In this document: positions 23,308 through 35,164 of the stretch, piece after piece | Layout of the letters: each line of letters starts with the position of its first letter | Numbering within the stretch: the first letter of the stretch is position 1 | NCBI GenBank assembly: GCA_020055645.1 | Contig: CM034546.1 | Coordinates: 11,904,001 to 11,968,000 of the forward strand | DNA length: 64,000 bases | Direction: 5' to 3' | Source of the DNA: Tomocerus qinae | Taxonomy: Eukaryota; Arthropoda; Collembola; Entomobryomorpha; Tomoceridae | Position numbers and translations under genes: made by a program | Notes under the pieces: model-generated | The model's database searches: none | What the model saw: the letters and a program-made list of their open reading frames with translations, nothing else | What the model was told of the DNA's origin: nothing

Positions 23308-23720
23308 ATCATGCCCAAATTAAAAAAGAAAGTGTACAAGAAAATCTGCAAGAAGACCGAGAGAGAAAGAAGCAAATGCAAAAACAAAAAGGATAGTGAT
23401 TATTTAAAGTTTCAATTACTGGAGGAACACGCCTCAAAACAAAATAGATCTGCGCGATTATCACCGAAAAAATAATGTTGGATGTATGACGACATGTAGA
23501 GATGATCCAGTAATGCGAACACAAAGCAAAATGATGCAATGGATCATCCAATAGCAAGACCATATCCAGCAATCCTTTCACCAGAAAAGCAAGGGATGCA
23601 ATAGCTCATAAAAATGCAAGACTGGATCCAGTGATACGTACACCAGAAAATCAGAGGGATGCAAAAGCTCATAAAATAGATCAAGACTGGATTCCCTAGT
23701 GTGCACATCGGAGAAGCAGA
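23308..23720 (+). repeat. Degenerate 60-65 bp repeats coding DPVxRTxE...RDAxAHK
   Basis: After a lysine-rich short frame from 23308, about four degenerate units of 60-65 bp follow (starting near 23504, 23568, 23630 and 23695). The plus strand reads DPVMRTQSK, then PEKQRDAIAHKNARLDPVIR, then TPENQRDAKAHK, with frame changes between. Charged repeats of this style occur at the N-terminus of Helitron Rep/helicase proteins, but no Rep or helicase motif is seen, so that assignment is a suggestion only. Confidence 0.4.
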
Positions 23721-24699
23721 AGGATGCCGTTGCTACGATTTTGTAGATAAAAACATTGACTATGCAGCACCTGACAAAATACAGTAAATCGAAAGCTTGG
23801 GAAGGGCAGCGTTTCCATCGTTTTGCAACGTTGCCACATTGACAATACGGAACTCTGATTTTGGATATTTCGGGGTGGCCATGTACCATCACATTCGAAT
23901 TCGGTAGTCATCGAAAAATTATTTCATATTTACATTTTAAGTATTATCAGCCGTACAAGTTAACGATCATCGTAAAATTATTTTCGTAAATCGTGTGAAA
24001 ATCAGCTGCTTATTTATTTACCATAAGAAAGTCACCCAACCCATATTTACGGCAGGAGTAACTATGACTCTTATGGCTACCAAATGCCTCGTCATCTAAT
24101 TTGTGACGCGCATGAATTCCCATTGTCTCTGTCAACTATCTACCGAAACCACAGTCAAAGGGATTGATATGGGCGGTGGGAAAACTAATGAAATGAAATC
24201 TAGTTCTTCATTATGGGAAAACACGAGAGGTGTAGAAAAGTGGAACATCTGGGTCAACTTTGAAATATTACTACTTCACTCTCACTGACGTCACTTTTTG
24301 TCACTCACTCAGTGAGGTGGAATTCGGCTAGATTCCCTTCGGGTCTTTTAGTTCAACAGCGTCTGTTTTCAAAATTCAGTTGGTTTTGTACATCGTATGA
24401 AGTCATGTAATGGTTCTTCAAAAAAAGCTTCTTAAACAACTTTTGAAATACTATATGACAAATACCTTAATCCCCCGCCTGGGGAAGTAGATAACTTTTA
24501 TTCTGTACATTCTAACCACTTCTTTTGACTCCGAAACACTTATCATGTTACCGAATGATTCAAAAAACATTTCAGGGCCGGTCTGTCGTGGGGGCTAAAT
24601 GGTCAGCCGCCTGAGGCCCCATGATGTTTAACACAAAATTTTACCGTCTTTTTTAACCTTTTTTGAACCTCTTATTGCTTACATCCTGTGTGTAACACA
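23721..24699. other. Intergenic, no gene seen
   Basis: Nothing coding is supported. At about 24573-24625 the text CAGGGCCGGTCTGTCGTGG, followed by GCCGCCTGAGGCCCC, looks like one end of an old hAT-type element. The matching second end was not found. Confidence 0.4.
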
Positions 24700-25060
24700 G
24701 TTTATTATTGATAAGTTAACCTCAATTCGTAAAGGAGTTTGTAAGTCTAGGAAATTAAAATGTATGACATACAAGGTTAAAATTCGTTTTACCTTGGCAG
24801 CTCCATGACATTCGTGACTGTCAAAGAGACAAAATGCAGTACCTATATGTATAATTGAATATTTTATTATCTAATCCACTAAGTAAAAGAATATCAAAAG
24901 CAGAACATTCAGGCATACGAATGCATTCTGAAAATCGGAAATATGCCGACTTGTCAAAAGAAATTTTCGCAAATATGACTCCTACCTCCATCGCTATGTC
25001 AAACCAACTGGTACAGAAAGTTAACACTGACACTTATACTTATTATTAAAATTGTAAAAC
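24700..25060 (-). repeat. Receptor-array flank block, copy 3
   Basis: Matches 3290-3660 and 10150-10480. The small minus-strand frame is shifted here by an insertion near 24832-24840, so it is not conserved as coding sequence. It marks the left end of the large duplicon that contains IR-like 3. Confidence 0.65.
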
Positions 25061-25346
25061 TATGAAAGCAAATTTGTCTAAACGCATCTATAAGCTCCAT
25101 TTAGTGAATCTAGTGAATCATTTTATCTAGTGAATAAATATAAATACTGAGAATAATATATACCTGTATATAGCTTTTATAGATCGGCAAAGTAGATTTT
25201 TGTAAATTGCAAGGTAATGTTGCACATTACTGTACAATAGTTTTGTATTGCTCGTAATTTGAAATAAATTCTAAATTCTTCAAAAAATTTAGAATATTAA
25301 AATTCGCGAAGTTATTACCACATTAAGTGTTTATTATTTCCATGTT

Positions 25347-27028
25347 ATAAGTTACTTGGTTTTACAATGGACAAATCATTGCCTAACCTTTCTGTGTTGA
25401 GCTTTGTTGACGATACTGCTACAATAACAAGTTCACGAGCTGCTGCTAGAGAATTGTATTATATTGCTGAAAATGCCTTTGCTATTACTGAACTGAAAAT
25501 CAGCCCAACCAAACAATTGTAATAATAATAGAAGACGGTGAACTATCGTCAGATGATCTCGTAATCAACAATGATGTCTGTATTCATTCTATAAATGAAA
25601 ATGAGGAGGTTAAATACTTGGGTGTTACATCAAACAAAAGCAAGTATTTAATGAAACTAGAATTTTACGTAAAATTCAGTCGTCTCTTAATAAGTCGTCA
25701 TCCCGATCAGAAATTGAATATACTCAATCAGTACCTATGGCCTGTAATTGTCTATACTTTGCAAACATGTCCGATTTCAAAATTTAGAAAATCATTCTTA
25801 CTAGATACTGATCGTATGATTACAAGTTCAGTGAAGAATATTCTTGTAGTCCCAGGTGATTTACCATCCTCCATGATATATTCCTCTAAAAAATGGAAAG
25901 GATTGGAAATACCTAATTGTGAATATGAGGCTTTTATCCAAAAATACAATATTTGTGAAACTCTACCCAATCAAAATGATCCTTGCGTGCAAGTCAGTCG
26001 GCAGCTTGAAAAAGAAATGCGTAAGTGTCTAGCAACATTATATGTAGAATCTGGGGAAATTGAAAAAGTCCGAATGTCTAAGAAATCAAAGACAACCATA
26101 AAGACCTCAAAGATTTTACGAGACATTCTTCGAGAAAGGGAGTTTGAGAAATGGAGTGAATTAAAATCAAAAGGCAAGGGTGTGTTATTATTCAAACAGG
26201 CTCCGTACTCAAATTTTTGGATTAGTAATAGGAAAGGACTAACTTCGGCTAAATGGACATCTGCCATCAAAATGACTGGTTGTGTAGCTGCAGTCAATTC
26301 GATTCCTGGAAGAAACCAAAACACTACCCGTTGTTGCTATCCAGCTTGCAACGAGATCGAAACTCTTGAACAGACTCAGGTTTTTGTCAGAAGAATGAAT
26401 TACTCCGTAACAATCGTCATCATGCCGTAAGAACAATGATTGCTGATGCTCTTAGGGAGAAACAATTTAAAGTGTTCGAGGAAGTACATTGCAATTCTGA
26501 TAATGGGTCTAACCGCCGAGTTGACATACTAGCTATAAGAGGAAAAATGGGTAATATAATTGATCCAACAATCAGAATCGAAAATCATTTTGGACAACCT
26601 GAGGAAGTTGATGTTGAGAAGAAGTCAATTTATGAACCCTGCATCCAATATTTTATCAGTAAACACAAATTAGCTAATATCGAGGTCATTGGTTTAATCT
26701 CGTGGTACCATTCCATTATTTTTTGATGATTTCCGCAAGCGATTCTCGCTGTCTAAAGAATTAGTTAAAAGCATAGTACTATCTGTGATTAGAAGTTCAA
26801 GTATGATACTTCATAATCACTTATTTAGTCCAAATCTAAATTGAATATTATATGCAATAGTTTTATATTTTATGTTGAAATAGTTAATGATTTTATTATT
26901 TTGTTTTCTAATCATACTCATTTTGTAGTTTGAAACTTATTACTGTGTCATTATTGGCAAACTTTAAATATGAAGTCAGTAGACCTAATAAAGTCAATAT
27001 ATATATAAATGTTATTTTAATATTTATT
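25347..27028 (+). mobile_element. 5'-truncated LINE with restriction-like endonuclease, ends set by empty-site comparison
   Basis: The receptor-flank duplicon at 3880-3945 is continuous, while here the same flank is split. CATTAAGTGTTTATTATTTC leads into the element near 25346, and CTAACAAACATTTAATTA resumes at about 27030. The element is therefore about 1.68 kb, beginning within the RT palm. About 20 bp of the target differs or is missing. The 3' end reads ATATATATAAATG then TTTAATATTT, with no long poly(A). Confidence 0.75.
25367..26726 (+). pseudogene. LINE reverse transcriptase C-terminus, zinc knuckle and restriction-like endonuclease
   Basis: The first frame carries LSVLSFVDDTATITSS (RT palm motif C with FVDD) at 25367-25519 and then stops. 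The second (from about 25618) has the RT thumb region, with LNILNQYLWPVIVYTLQT and CCYPACNEIETLEQ (a CCHC-type knuckle) near residues 240-255 of that piece. A +1 shift near 26390 leads into ELLRNNRHHAVRTMIADALR and the endonuclease block RRVDILAIR...IIDPTIRIE. RT followed by CCHC and a PD-(D/E)XK-type endonuclease is the layout of the R2/R4/NeSL group of non-LTR elements. It is not active here: at least one stop and two frame breaks. Confidence 0.85.
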
Positions 27029-27856
27029 TCTAACAAACATTTAATTACCAATACACAAAAAATCATATATCTCACAGACTAACAGCATTTAAGCACTCGT
27101 GGAAGCATGCTTAGATATATTCTGCTGGCTTTATTCAATTGCCAAAATCGTCCAAAAATAAAATATAATATTAAAATGCGCATAGCAGAGAAACATTTCA
27201 ATACTTTCTAACTTATGAATGACACTTTACTCTTTACTTATTACATAATTTACTTTCTTTCAAAATTACATGAAGAACATTATATCTACATACTCATTTT
27301 ATCTAGAACTAGTAGCCCCAGCATGAGTGACTCGATTTCGAAAGATAGGCATGCAGCATAATCATGTGTATTGGTTTATTTCGAAATACTTTTAACCCGT
27401 GGCGGCCTCATTGTTATGCGTTTGCGCATTGCAACAAAAAGCCGCAAAGTCCAAGAGACATGGATACATAGAACATAACAATAAATATTTTTATTATATA
27501 CGGATGTACCTAGGATATTCTAGATTTGGATGGGTATATATATCCCTTTATTGCCACTGACCTTACAATTAAGGTTTGCCAAAACTGACACAGTAATAAG
27601 TATAATACATAAAATAAAACTGATTAAATTTTAAAATATAATATGTATAAAATACAATAATACCTAAATTTAATTACCTGTGCAAATGTACACATAATTT
27701 GTGAAAATTAATTTAAAGCATAAGAACCTTTTGTTTTTAATCTTCCGATTGTTGTCAAAGTAAAAAAATATAAATGGATTAGTTATTACCACACTTTGTT
27801 TTTTTATAATATAAATAATATAATAACAATATTATAGTTATCCTTTGATAAAGTTG
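27029..27856. repeat. Downstream flank of IR-like 3
   Basis: Bases 27070-27310 and 27660-27840 match 10690-11130. The part next to the gene also matches 4320-4440. The 27310-27660 insert contains ACTAGTAGCCCCAGC, similar to text near 530-545, and may be an old LINE or SINE tail. No gene is seen. Confidence 0.55.
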
Positions 27857-30374
27857 CTATCCGTGTTGATAGGATTTTAATTGGTGTGGTCGTCGGCTGA
27901 CGATTGATTGGCAGCATCGACCCATATACACGAGGAAATGGTGAAAGAGATCATTATCTAATATCAAAGAAATATTTGTGTTTATTCTTCTGATTTTTGC
28001 CAATATAGCAAAATATAACTGGATTAATTTCTCTTTCAAAGACTCTCGGTTTTCCCACAAAAACGCTGAACTGAATACAGTTGCAAGGATCAAAAATATA
28101 TAAAAGATAGTTACTATATTCGAATTGTGAAGTGTTAAAGCTCTGGCGGGAGGTCGAACCCAACAAGTTTTGCACTCTGTAAAATTCCATCTTTTGTAAT
28201 GTTCTAGCCATAAATTATAAATTCCTGAATGGCTTAAAGCAAACATCTTTTGCCTATAAAATGGATTGAGCATGGGAGATGCAATAGTGGAGAAGCCGGA
28301 ATAAACTGAAGCATATGAAAGTGAGTTTTCTGGCTTCCCACGATATAAAGGATGAATTGGTTGAATTCCCCCACTCCGAGGATTCCAATAAGAATCATTG
28401 AAAAGGCGATGTAGGGCAAGGCTCGAGAGAATTAATGCCGAATTATTGCATTTTGCGATCCATTCATGGGGATTAATTGAGTTGGGAACACCCAGAGGAA
28501 ATCGAATCTTTTCACTAATTTTTAACATAATTTCGATAAGATGAGAGACATTCGATGAACTGTGGGCTATTAATCGAAATTGCAATAAATAATTCAGGAT
28601 ATCATTACTAAGACTCTGAAATTCTTGCTCAAGTACAGTCTGATCTATGTCATCAAGTTGGTAACCTGACTGATCTACTTTTTCCATTTTTGCCTTGCAG
28701 AGTGATGAATTATAGGATTTTGTGCTATTAGATTTCCAACAATCATAGTATAAATATCCTAGGAGTTCTTTTTGTGCATCCAGAGTATAATGAAAAGGGT
28801 CCAAGTCATTTGAATCTGTAAGCTCCCCAAGAGCTGTCATATCCGAGAGATTTGCAATCTGCTCAAGAGACTCAATTTGTTTCACTGGACGTGGCTCTAC
28901 TAAATCAGTGATAACTATTCCTTTGTATCCGTTGGTCAATACAATGAGCATCAGCAACAACGGACCGATGACTAACTTGATCCAGAGTGTTTTATCAGCT
29001 TTTGTTGGCAGAGAATAACTAACCTCCAATATGTATGCAAAGCAGATCATAAGAAATGGAATACCTTCATCTCTTTTGCAATATGCCATTCCATGGACGA
29101 AAGCTATTACAGCAGCGAGAGTGAGAATAATTCCAAGCCAAGCGTAAAGTTGAAAAGGTCGAATGTATCCATAAAAGGAAAGACTCTCGTCTTCTAAAAC
29201 AACACAGGAAATAAAATTAAAAGAATCCTCCATGGTTCCAATCACATTTAAATACGGGTTATAATGTACATTGCGACTGGTCATTGGTCTCGTGTCATTG
29301 AGAAAATTGAAATTGTTATGATATTTAGCAGCATAATCATCGAAAAAACATGTGTCATTATAATCGTTTACTGATATGGTTGAATTCATAGAACTTTCTA
29401 ATACAATTGAAACAATCGCAAGATCGATTCTATTGTATTTATTTAAATCATAATTAGTTAAATATGTGTTCAACAACGGTGGCCCGCAATATGGTTTAAT
29501 TTCGTATGAATAGTGGTCAACCCACCCAATATGGTCTATAGTAACCAATTTCTGCACAAAGGTGCTCTCGTTTATGATATCTCTTAACACAATTTCACGC
29601 ATTGGTCGAATCATTGGACACTTGTTATGGAGGCATACCGAATACAAAGCAAACGGAGTTGTGTCTGTGTCCCAATATGCTGTTTGATCAGACCATATTA
29701 AATATATATCTTGTTGATCTTCATCTAAAGATGACAAAACAAACCAGGCTTTTTTCCAGCAATTTGACAATATTCTGTCACCTATGGGAACACTCGATTT
29801 TGACTTTACTAGCGCAGAAATTTTTTTTTCAACAAAAATATACATTGAACTATGCTCTGCAAAATTGTACATAAACTCGTCTAAGAATTCGTTTTTTTTT
29901 CTCTTCATTAGAATTCATAGTGATAATGTTAAGTAGTAGCACATCTTGGGTAAAAGTTGGATTAAAATTAAATGCAATATTCACCACACAAACTAAACGG
30001 CTTGCTATCAAACGTGGTGAAGACAATCTGAATGTATCGTTTTTACTAAAGTTCATCTTGCATTTTGATGAGTGACTTTTAATATATTTTGCATAATAGT
30101 TTTCAGAGTGATTTTGAGGTAATAAAGACAGTGATTCTTTTAAATTGCAGACTTTTTTCTTATATGATTTTAGCTTTGTAAACGCGTATGGAATGTTGAT
30201 TTGTTGTAATTCGTTAACCGTAAGTTCATCTGATTGTTTATTAAAATAATTTGGCCGCAAAATTATGTTAATGTAGCAGTCCTTTTCCAGGTGGACAATA
30301 TCTTTCAATTTCCAACCTAAGGACAATTCAAGCACGAGCAGTTGAAGAGTGTACAATAAAATAGCAATTGACAT
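27857..30374 (-). pseudogene. Ionotropic receptor-like 3, one frameshift in the N-terminal domain
   Basis: Sister of IR-like 1. From the MSI start at 30374 (an ATG 21 nt upstream is not shared) the frame is open through the signal peptide and first 160 residues, to a T9 run at 29892-29900. There the paralogue reads GTTTGTTTTC, and one extra nucleotide shifts the frame. About 33 nt just beyond are also missing. The second frame is open to the stop at 27857 and holds the rest of the N-terminal domain, VVLEDESLSFYGYIRPF, M1, pore loop, VLTNGYKGIVITDLVEPR, S2 and M4 (FYIFLILATVFSSAFLWE). A single homopolymer slip could be a sequencing error, so the gene could be functional. Confidence 0.8.
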
Positions 30375-30425
30375 TTTATCTACTTTTAAATACAAGCAGT
30401 AATAATATGTCGATGAGTATTGATG

Positions 30426-30432
30426 ATTTATA
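30426..30432 (-). promoter_or_regulatory. TATA-like element of IR-like 3
   Basis: TATAAAT on the minus strand, about 52 nt before the MSI start, in the same block (CATCAATACTCATCGACATA) as at 7070-7076. Confidence 0.4.
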
Positions 30433-30449
30433 ACCGTGAATGATAGATA

Positions 30450-32400
30450 ATTTCGTCTGTGTTCACTTGATTCATGACATACCTTTTAGATGCACAGTTT
30501 GTGGATGTAATTCAGCAGATGAAACTGTAGAACGAGAAAGTATAGTAATTGAATTTTTCAAAATTCAGCTCTTGGATAGCTACCTTTTAAAATCTTGGTT
30601 TTGATATAGCACAGAAACAGCAGTTGAAGTTCAAATTCATTGTTACACACTTTACGATGTGGTAAAAGCACAAGTAGAAACTCGCAGAAAACGCAAACAT
30701 AAGCGTATGTGATTGAGGTAGGTTCAATCTAGATCCCTTATACTGTTTTTTATTTAAGCATTATACTAACCATCTTAAATGTTATTAAAGTGTAATTTCA
30801 AATACTATCTTGTCCTTCAATATAGATGAGTAGAAAATAAAGGCTTAAATTTATTTTTTTAAAGTTGCTTCAAAATATATACGAAACACAATGTTAGAGG
30901 TCAATTGTGTTTGGCACATCTGAAAAAATTGGGGCTTCCAAAGGGAAAGGAAGCCCAGTACCTACTTGAATAGGGAAACTGAATAATTTATTATCTAATC
31001 AACAAAGTAAGAAAATATGAAAAATAGAACATACAAGCCCAGCAACCATCGTAGCTTGCCTGATGAGATAATAGAACCCTACAGTTTGTTCGTCCGTACC
31101 CACGATAACTTTTGAACCCAAAGACGGCAGTTGGGAAAACTTGGCACAAGCAATACCTTATAGGAATACTGACTATCATTAATTGCGTTTCCAATAAATT
31201 AGTAAATAAAAAATCATATTGTTGGCCAAACTATTGAAAAAGGTCCAATTTAGGCCCCCACAAATATTTTCTAATGTCATTTATAATGTTTACTAACAGG
31301 ATCTGTTAAAAGTGGAAATGTTTATTGGGACTATAAAAATACCTATATCAGCAAGCAGAATAAAATGGGCAATTTTAAGCTGTAATTATGTTAAGCAATA
31401 ATTTGGCAAATAAAACTTACACATTTATACATGTAATTTCAGAGCAGAAAATCATATTTAAAAAGCATACATATTTATTTTGGTTTTACAACCATTTCTA
31501 GTATTTCAACTATTTTCAGTTAATGTAACAAAAGCAGCATTATTCGAATCAACAGTAAGCATATAGCATTTTTGGGTTTTACTAATTACTAACCTTTGGA
31601 CATATTTTTTCAACAATTAACAGGGTTCGTCAAAAGCACATGGAAAACGTCTTTGCCAAGTTAGATCAAATTCCGTCAATTTCGTGTGTTATCCTTGGTA
31701 CGGATTTGGGAGTACTATGGTAGTGCCATCTCGCGGACGGATGGACTGTATCATTTTATATAACTCGTCAGGCGAGCTAAAAGTCTTCTTTCTAATATAA
31801 CATGTACATTGAAATTCCATCAGCTACACATGATATATTTGTGTCGCCTTACAACCTAGATATACTAACCTTAATTATTAAACTATGCATTAGTGTTAAG
31901 TAGTGCCTTTAATTCCAGTATAATATAATGCTTGAAAACGGGTCGTATAGTTGTGCTTCAATATAAGTTAGTGTTTGTGTTTGCCATTTCCGTGGAATTA
32001 GTCATTTTCTAAATGGAGAAAATTTAGTACCTATCTACGTAGAGAAATTGAATATTTTATTACCTATAATCAACAAAGTAAGAAAAAGTAAGCAATACAA
32101 AGCACAATATTTATTTAAAAAATTAGAGATTGTCAAAATACATTTGTGTCAATAGTATGTCCCCTAGCTAGGTCTCTATGTGCACCATCCCCAATGAAAA
32201 TTATATACCTAATTGATTAACAGCGGTTTAGTGCCCCGACGAGAAGAAAATTAATGATCAGCGTTAAATTTTTCGCATTAAAATATTAATTGTTAAAATT
32301 TGCAATTGCATTTGTGGTAATTTTAGAAATGAGTACCACTTAATAAAAACAATTCGAACACAACATTTATCGAAAAGGATTAGTTATTATATACTACTAG
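30450..32400. repeat. Receptor upstream duplicon, copy 2
   Basis: Matches 7100-9100 throughout, with many small indels. These also break the frame that is open at 8211-8516 in the other copy. Recurrent boxes are at about 30973-31015 and 32045-32090. Confidence 0.7.
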
Positions 32401-32554
32401 CCGCTCACAGGGCCCAGGCCCTGTTATAAATAAAGCTAGTGTGTATTCCGGGGCAATATTGTCAGATGGATAGAAAGTATTTCAGAAACTTCTTCCCGTC
32501 ACCCACCTGGTGCGTGATGGGAGGCAGTTTATTTGCTTGGTCGGATAAAACAGA

Positions 32555-32865
32555 ATAACACTTGGCGGCATAGATGTAAGTCGTAGGTAAACATCCCATC
32601 CAATGCAAAAGATGGAACATCCAACCCCATCCATCCCATCATCACCAAACACCCAAGAAAAGATCAACATCCTATCCAGCCCATCACCAACATCCAAATA
32701 AGCTAAACCATCCCGTTAAGCCCATACCAATATCCAAATAAAGTAATCCATCCAATACAGCCATCACCAACACATCCCTTCCAGCCCATCCAAACACCTG
32801 GATGGGGATTTTGGGTAAAATGGATGGGATGCTTACATCTATGCTTGGCAGTATGCATAATGATG
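32555..32865. repeat. Foldback repeat with CATCC-rich interior
   Basis: GGCGGCATAGATGTAAG near 32564-32580 is mirrored by CTTACATCTATGCTTGGC near 32833-32850. ACATCCCATCCA (about 32590) is mirrored by TGGATGGGATG (about 32820). The interior is a degenerate run of CATCC/CATCAC/CCAAATA words, strongly C/A biased on the plus strand. No coding sequence is supported. Confidence 0.65.
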
Positions 32866-33298
32866 AGCCAGAGTAACGTAGACGTAACTTTATACCCCAA
32901 GTCAAAAATGTGACCCTAACGGCTGACCAGAGTAAGTGCAGATAGCCTCAATACAATTCCAACACAAAAATATTGGCTCTTGGTCGTAATAAGGTGAAAT
33001 TTTAGAAAAATTCATTTTAACTCCAGGTTTGGAATAACTAGTAACATATACTACCATTAATTTATAGTGTCAATGCAAGAAAAATGTCAACTTCCATGAC
33101 ATTCATGACTATGACCAACGAAAATGGCATCACATTAAAGAAATATTCTATACTCATTTGTTAAGGGCTACTTATACTCTTCCTATTCCTATCATCATCA
33201 CGATTTGTGACGTCATATCAGTTGATTTTAAATCTACTAAAAACTGTTTCCAATGAGACATGACGTCATTTTGACGTCACGAAGCATGATAATGAGGG

Positions 33299-33530
33299 CA
33301 GGGTGACTCGAATGTTATAGGGTGAAGACAATAGGATGTTTTGCTCTTTTTCTGCAGCCAGTTTAGATAGGAAAACTGGGTGCAGGCCAAGGGGGGATCG
33401 GAGGCTGTATCCATGACCATGGGATTTTTCACAGCTAAAAGTCAACTGAATGCACCCAAACCTCAAACTGGTTGCAGAAAGAGAGCAAAACATTCTACTG
33501 TCTTCACCCTATGACGTTCGAGTCACCCTG
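33299..33530. mobile_element. hAT-like MITE, about 66-bp terminal inverted repeats
   Basis: Left end CAGGGTGACTCGAATGTTAT is mirrored at 33530 with few mismatches. The inverted arms are about 66 bp (33299-33364 and 33465-33530). Flanks AATGAGGG (33291-33298) and AATGAAGG (33531-33538) form an 8-bp duplication with one mismatch. CAGGG termini plus an 8-bp duplication fit the hAT superfamily. No transposase is present; 232 bp in all. Confidence 0.75.
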
Positions 33531-33538
33531 AATGAAGG

Positions 33539-34817
33539 AATAAGATGAGTCTAAAGTGGCCTTCAGTCACCTGCGAAAATTAGGAAAACTGGGAAATGTA
33601 TGGAAATCAAAATGGAAAGGTGTTATAATAGAAGTCATAATTTTATGATAATAAATCTCTTTAACACATAGGTGGCACATTCAAAACGTACACATTTGAA
33701 GTAATAAAATAGTTTACCACTTCATCCCTCTCTGAATATTTTCTATTTAAGAATGGACTTAGCTTTTCTATTTAAGACGTAAAACATTGTATTAGCTTAA
33801 AACCATTTGTGAATTGAAAAAAATTGTTTCAATATGAATAGCCAAGTTTTAAATTTTCCTGCATGTAAAATAAGGTCATTTAAATTTAAATGTAAATTTT
33901 CTTGCACGGTATATTATATTGAAGGAAGGACTTTCAAGTACCACGTCGCACAACAGTGACTTTCATAATTTTTTCACCGCGCAAGCGCGTATGCATAAAC
34001 CAAGTTCCATCTGGATGGAATTTAGCATCTTTAGCAAATAAACCAATATATATAAACTATATAAATAATCTATAATGAAACATTGAGAAAACTACAATCA
34101 GAATCATTTTGACATGGCTAAAATATTTTAATGCTCATATGAAGATGGGGTTTTAGTCACCGGTTGTAGTCACTGTATGTAAATATATTGCAGTTCAGTT
34201 TAAAAGATTGCGGAAAAGTGCTCCGCTCATGACGTTTTTAACAGTGCTGTAAATAGATCATTCATAGTATAGTTTTTATATATATGGCGTACATACAAAC
34301 ATCCGGACATCCAAAAAATATTTCGATCACGTTTATATTATAGAGTGATTATCTACTACACTATCCTTTAATCACAAGTCTTTGTTGCCAAATTTTATTT
34401 ACTGCAATATTACATATTCGCTACAATCGAAGAGAAGATTTTTCCCAGGAAAAAGCCAAAAACAGCAAAAAAATTTCGTCCATTGCGCGAATGTCTCATT
34501 TTACATTAATTTTGTTTGCGCCCCCTTTAAATTTCTGGATACGCTTCTGGAAAGCAGCAAAGCATTTTTCTCACAAACCGACGTCCCAATTCTTGCACAT
34601 GTCAGGATTTTTGCTCACATCGTCATATTTTATTGTCGACCGTCTGTGCAGCGTAAAACTCATCTGAACATTTGTAAGCTTGCTTGGTAAAACCAACGAC
34701 GTCAACTAATGATAGCGTATTCAGAGTCTGCCTAGTGCTGTAAAACCTAAACCGTCCCAACTCTTTCGACTCCCTTCCAAGGGATACTTCAAAAGAAGGG
34801 GGACTGGTTTTAGACAG
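33539..34817. other. Intergenic, no gene seen
   Basis: AT-rich. The 102-codon frame at 34382-34690 lies partly in a repeat whose end resembles 780-890 (GCGCGAAT, then GCCCCCT, then a TACG segment) and is not called a gene. Confidence 0.5.
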
Positions 34818-35164
34818 CGTGATCTCGTTCCCCCAATTGTCTCCGTTGCGTCTGCACCCGTGGCCCCAAGTTTGGCCACTTAACCTATTACCTTAATTTA
34901 TTTCCCTCGTTGCCTCAAGTGTTTCTAATGTGCATTCCAATCTATTGAATTTGTTGCCCCATCTGCCCCTAATATAATGCACATACATTACTATTTACTA
35001 CGCTTGGGGCGACGGCGGCAACGAATCCAATAGATTAGATAGGCACATTAGATTAATATAAAAGTACTTGGAATAACGGGGAAAAATTAATGTAGTAAGT
35101 TGGCCAGGCTAGTAGTGGCCAAACTTGGAGCAACGGGGGAGGAGACAATTGGGGCAACGTGATC
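34818..35164. repeat. Foldback element, about 150-bp imperfect inverted arms
   Basis: The left outer end CCCCAATTGTCTCC (34830s) is mirrored by GGAGACAATTGGGG at 35140-35154. CCCAAGTTTGGCCACT is mirrored by AGTGGCCAAACTTGG, and CTAATGTGC and CAATCTATTGAAT also have mirrored partners. The whole element is GC-richer than its surroundings. It looks like a non-autonomous DNA element; the target duplication is unresolved. Confidence 0.7.

Noticed and set aside
24573-24625. CAGGGCCGG... as a complete hAT element
   Set aside because: Only one end is recognisable; no partner inverted repeat or 8-bp duplication was found.
34382-34690. 102-codon frame
   Set aside because: Overlaps an apparent repeat end also seen near 780-890; no recognisable domain.
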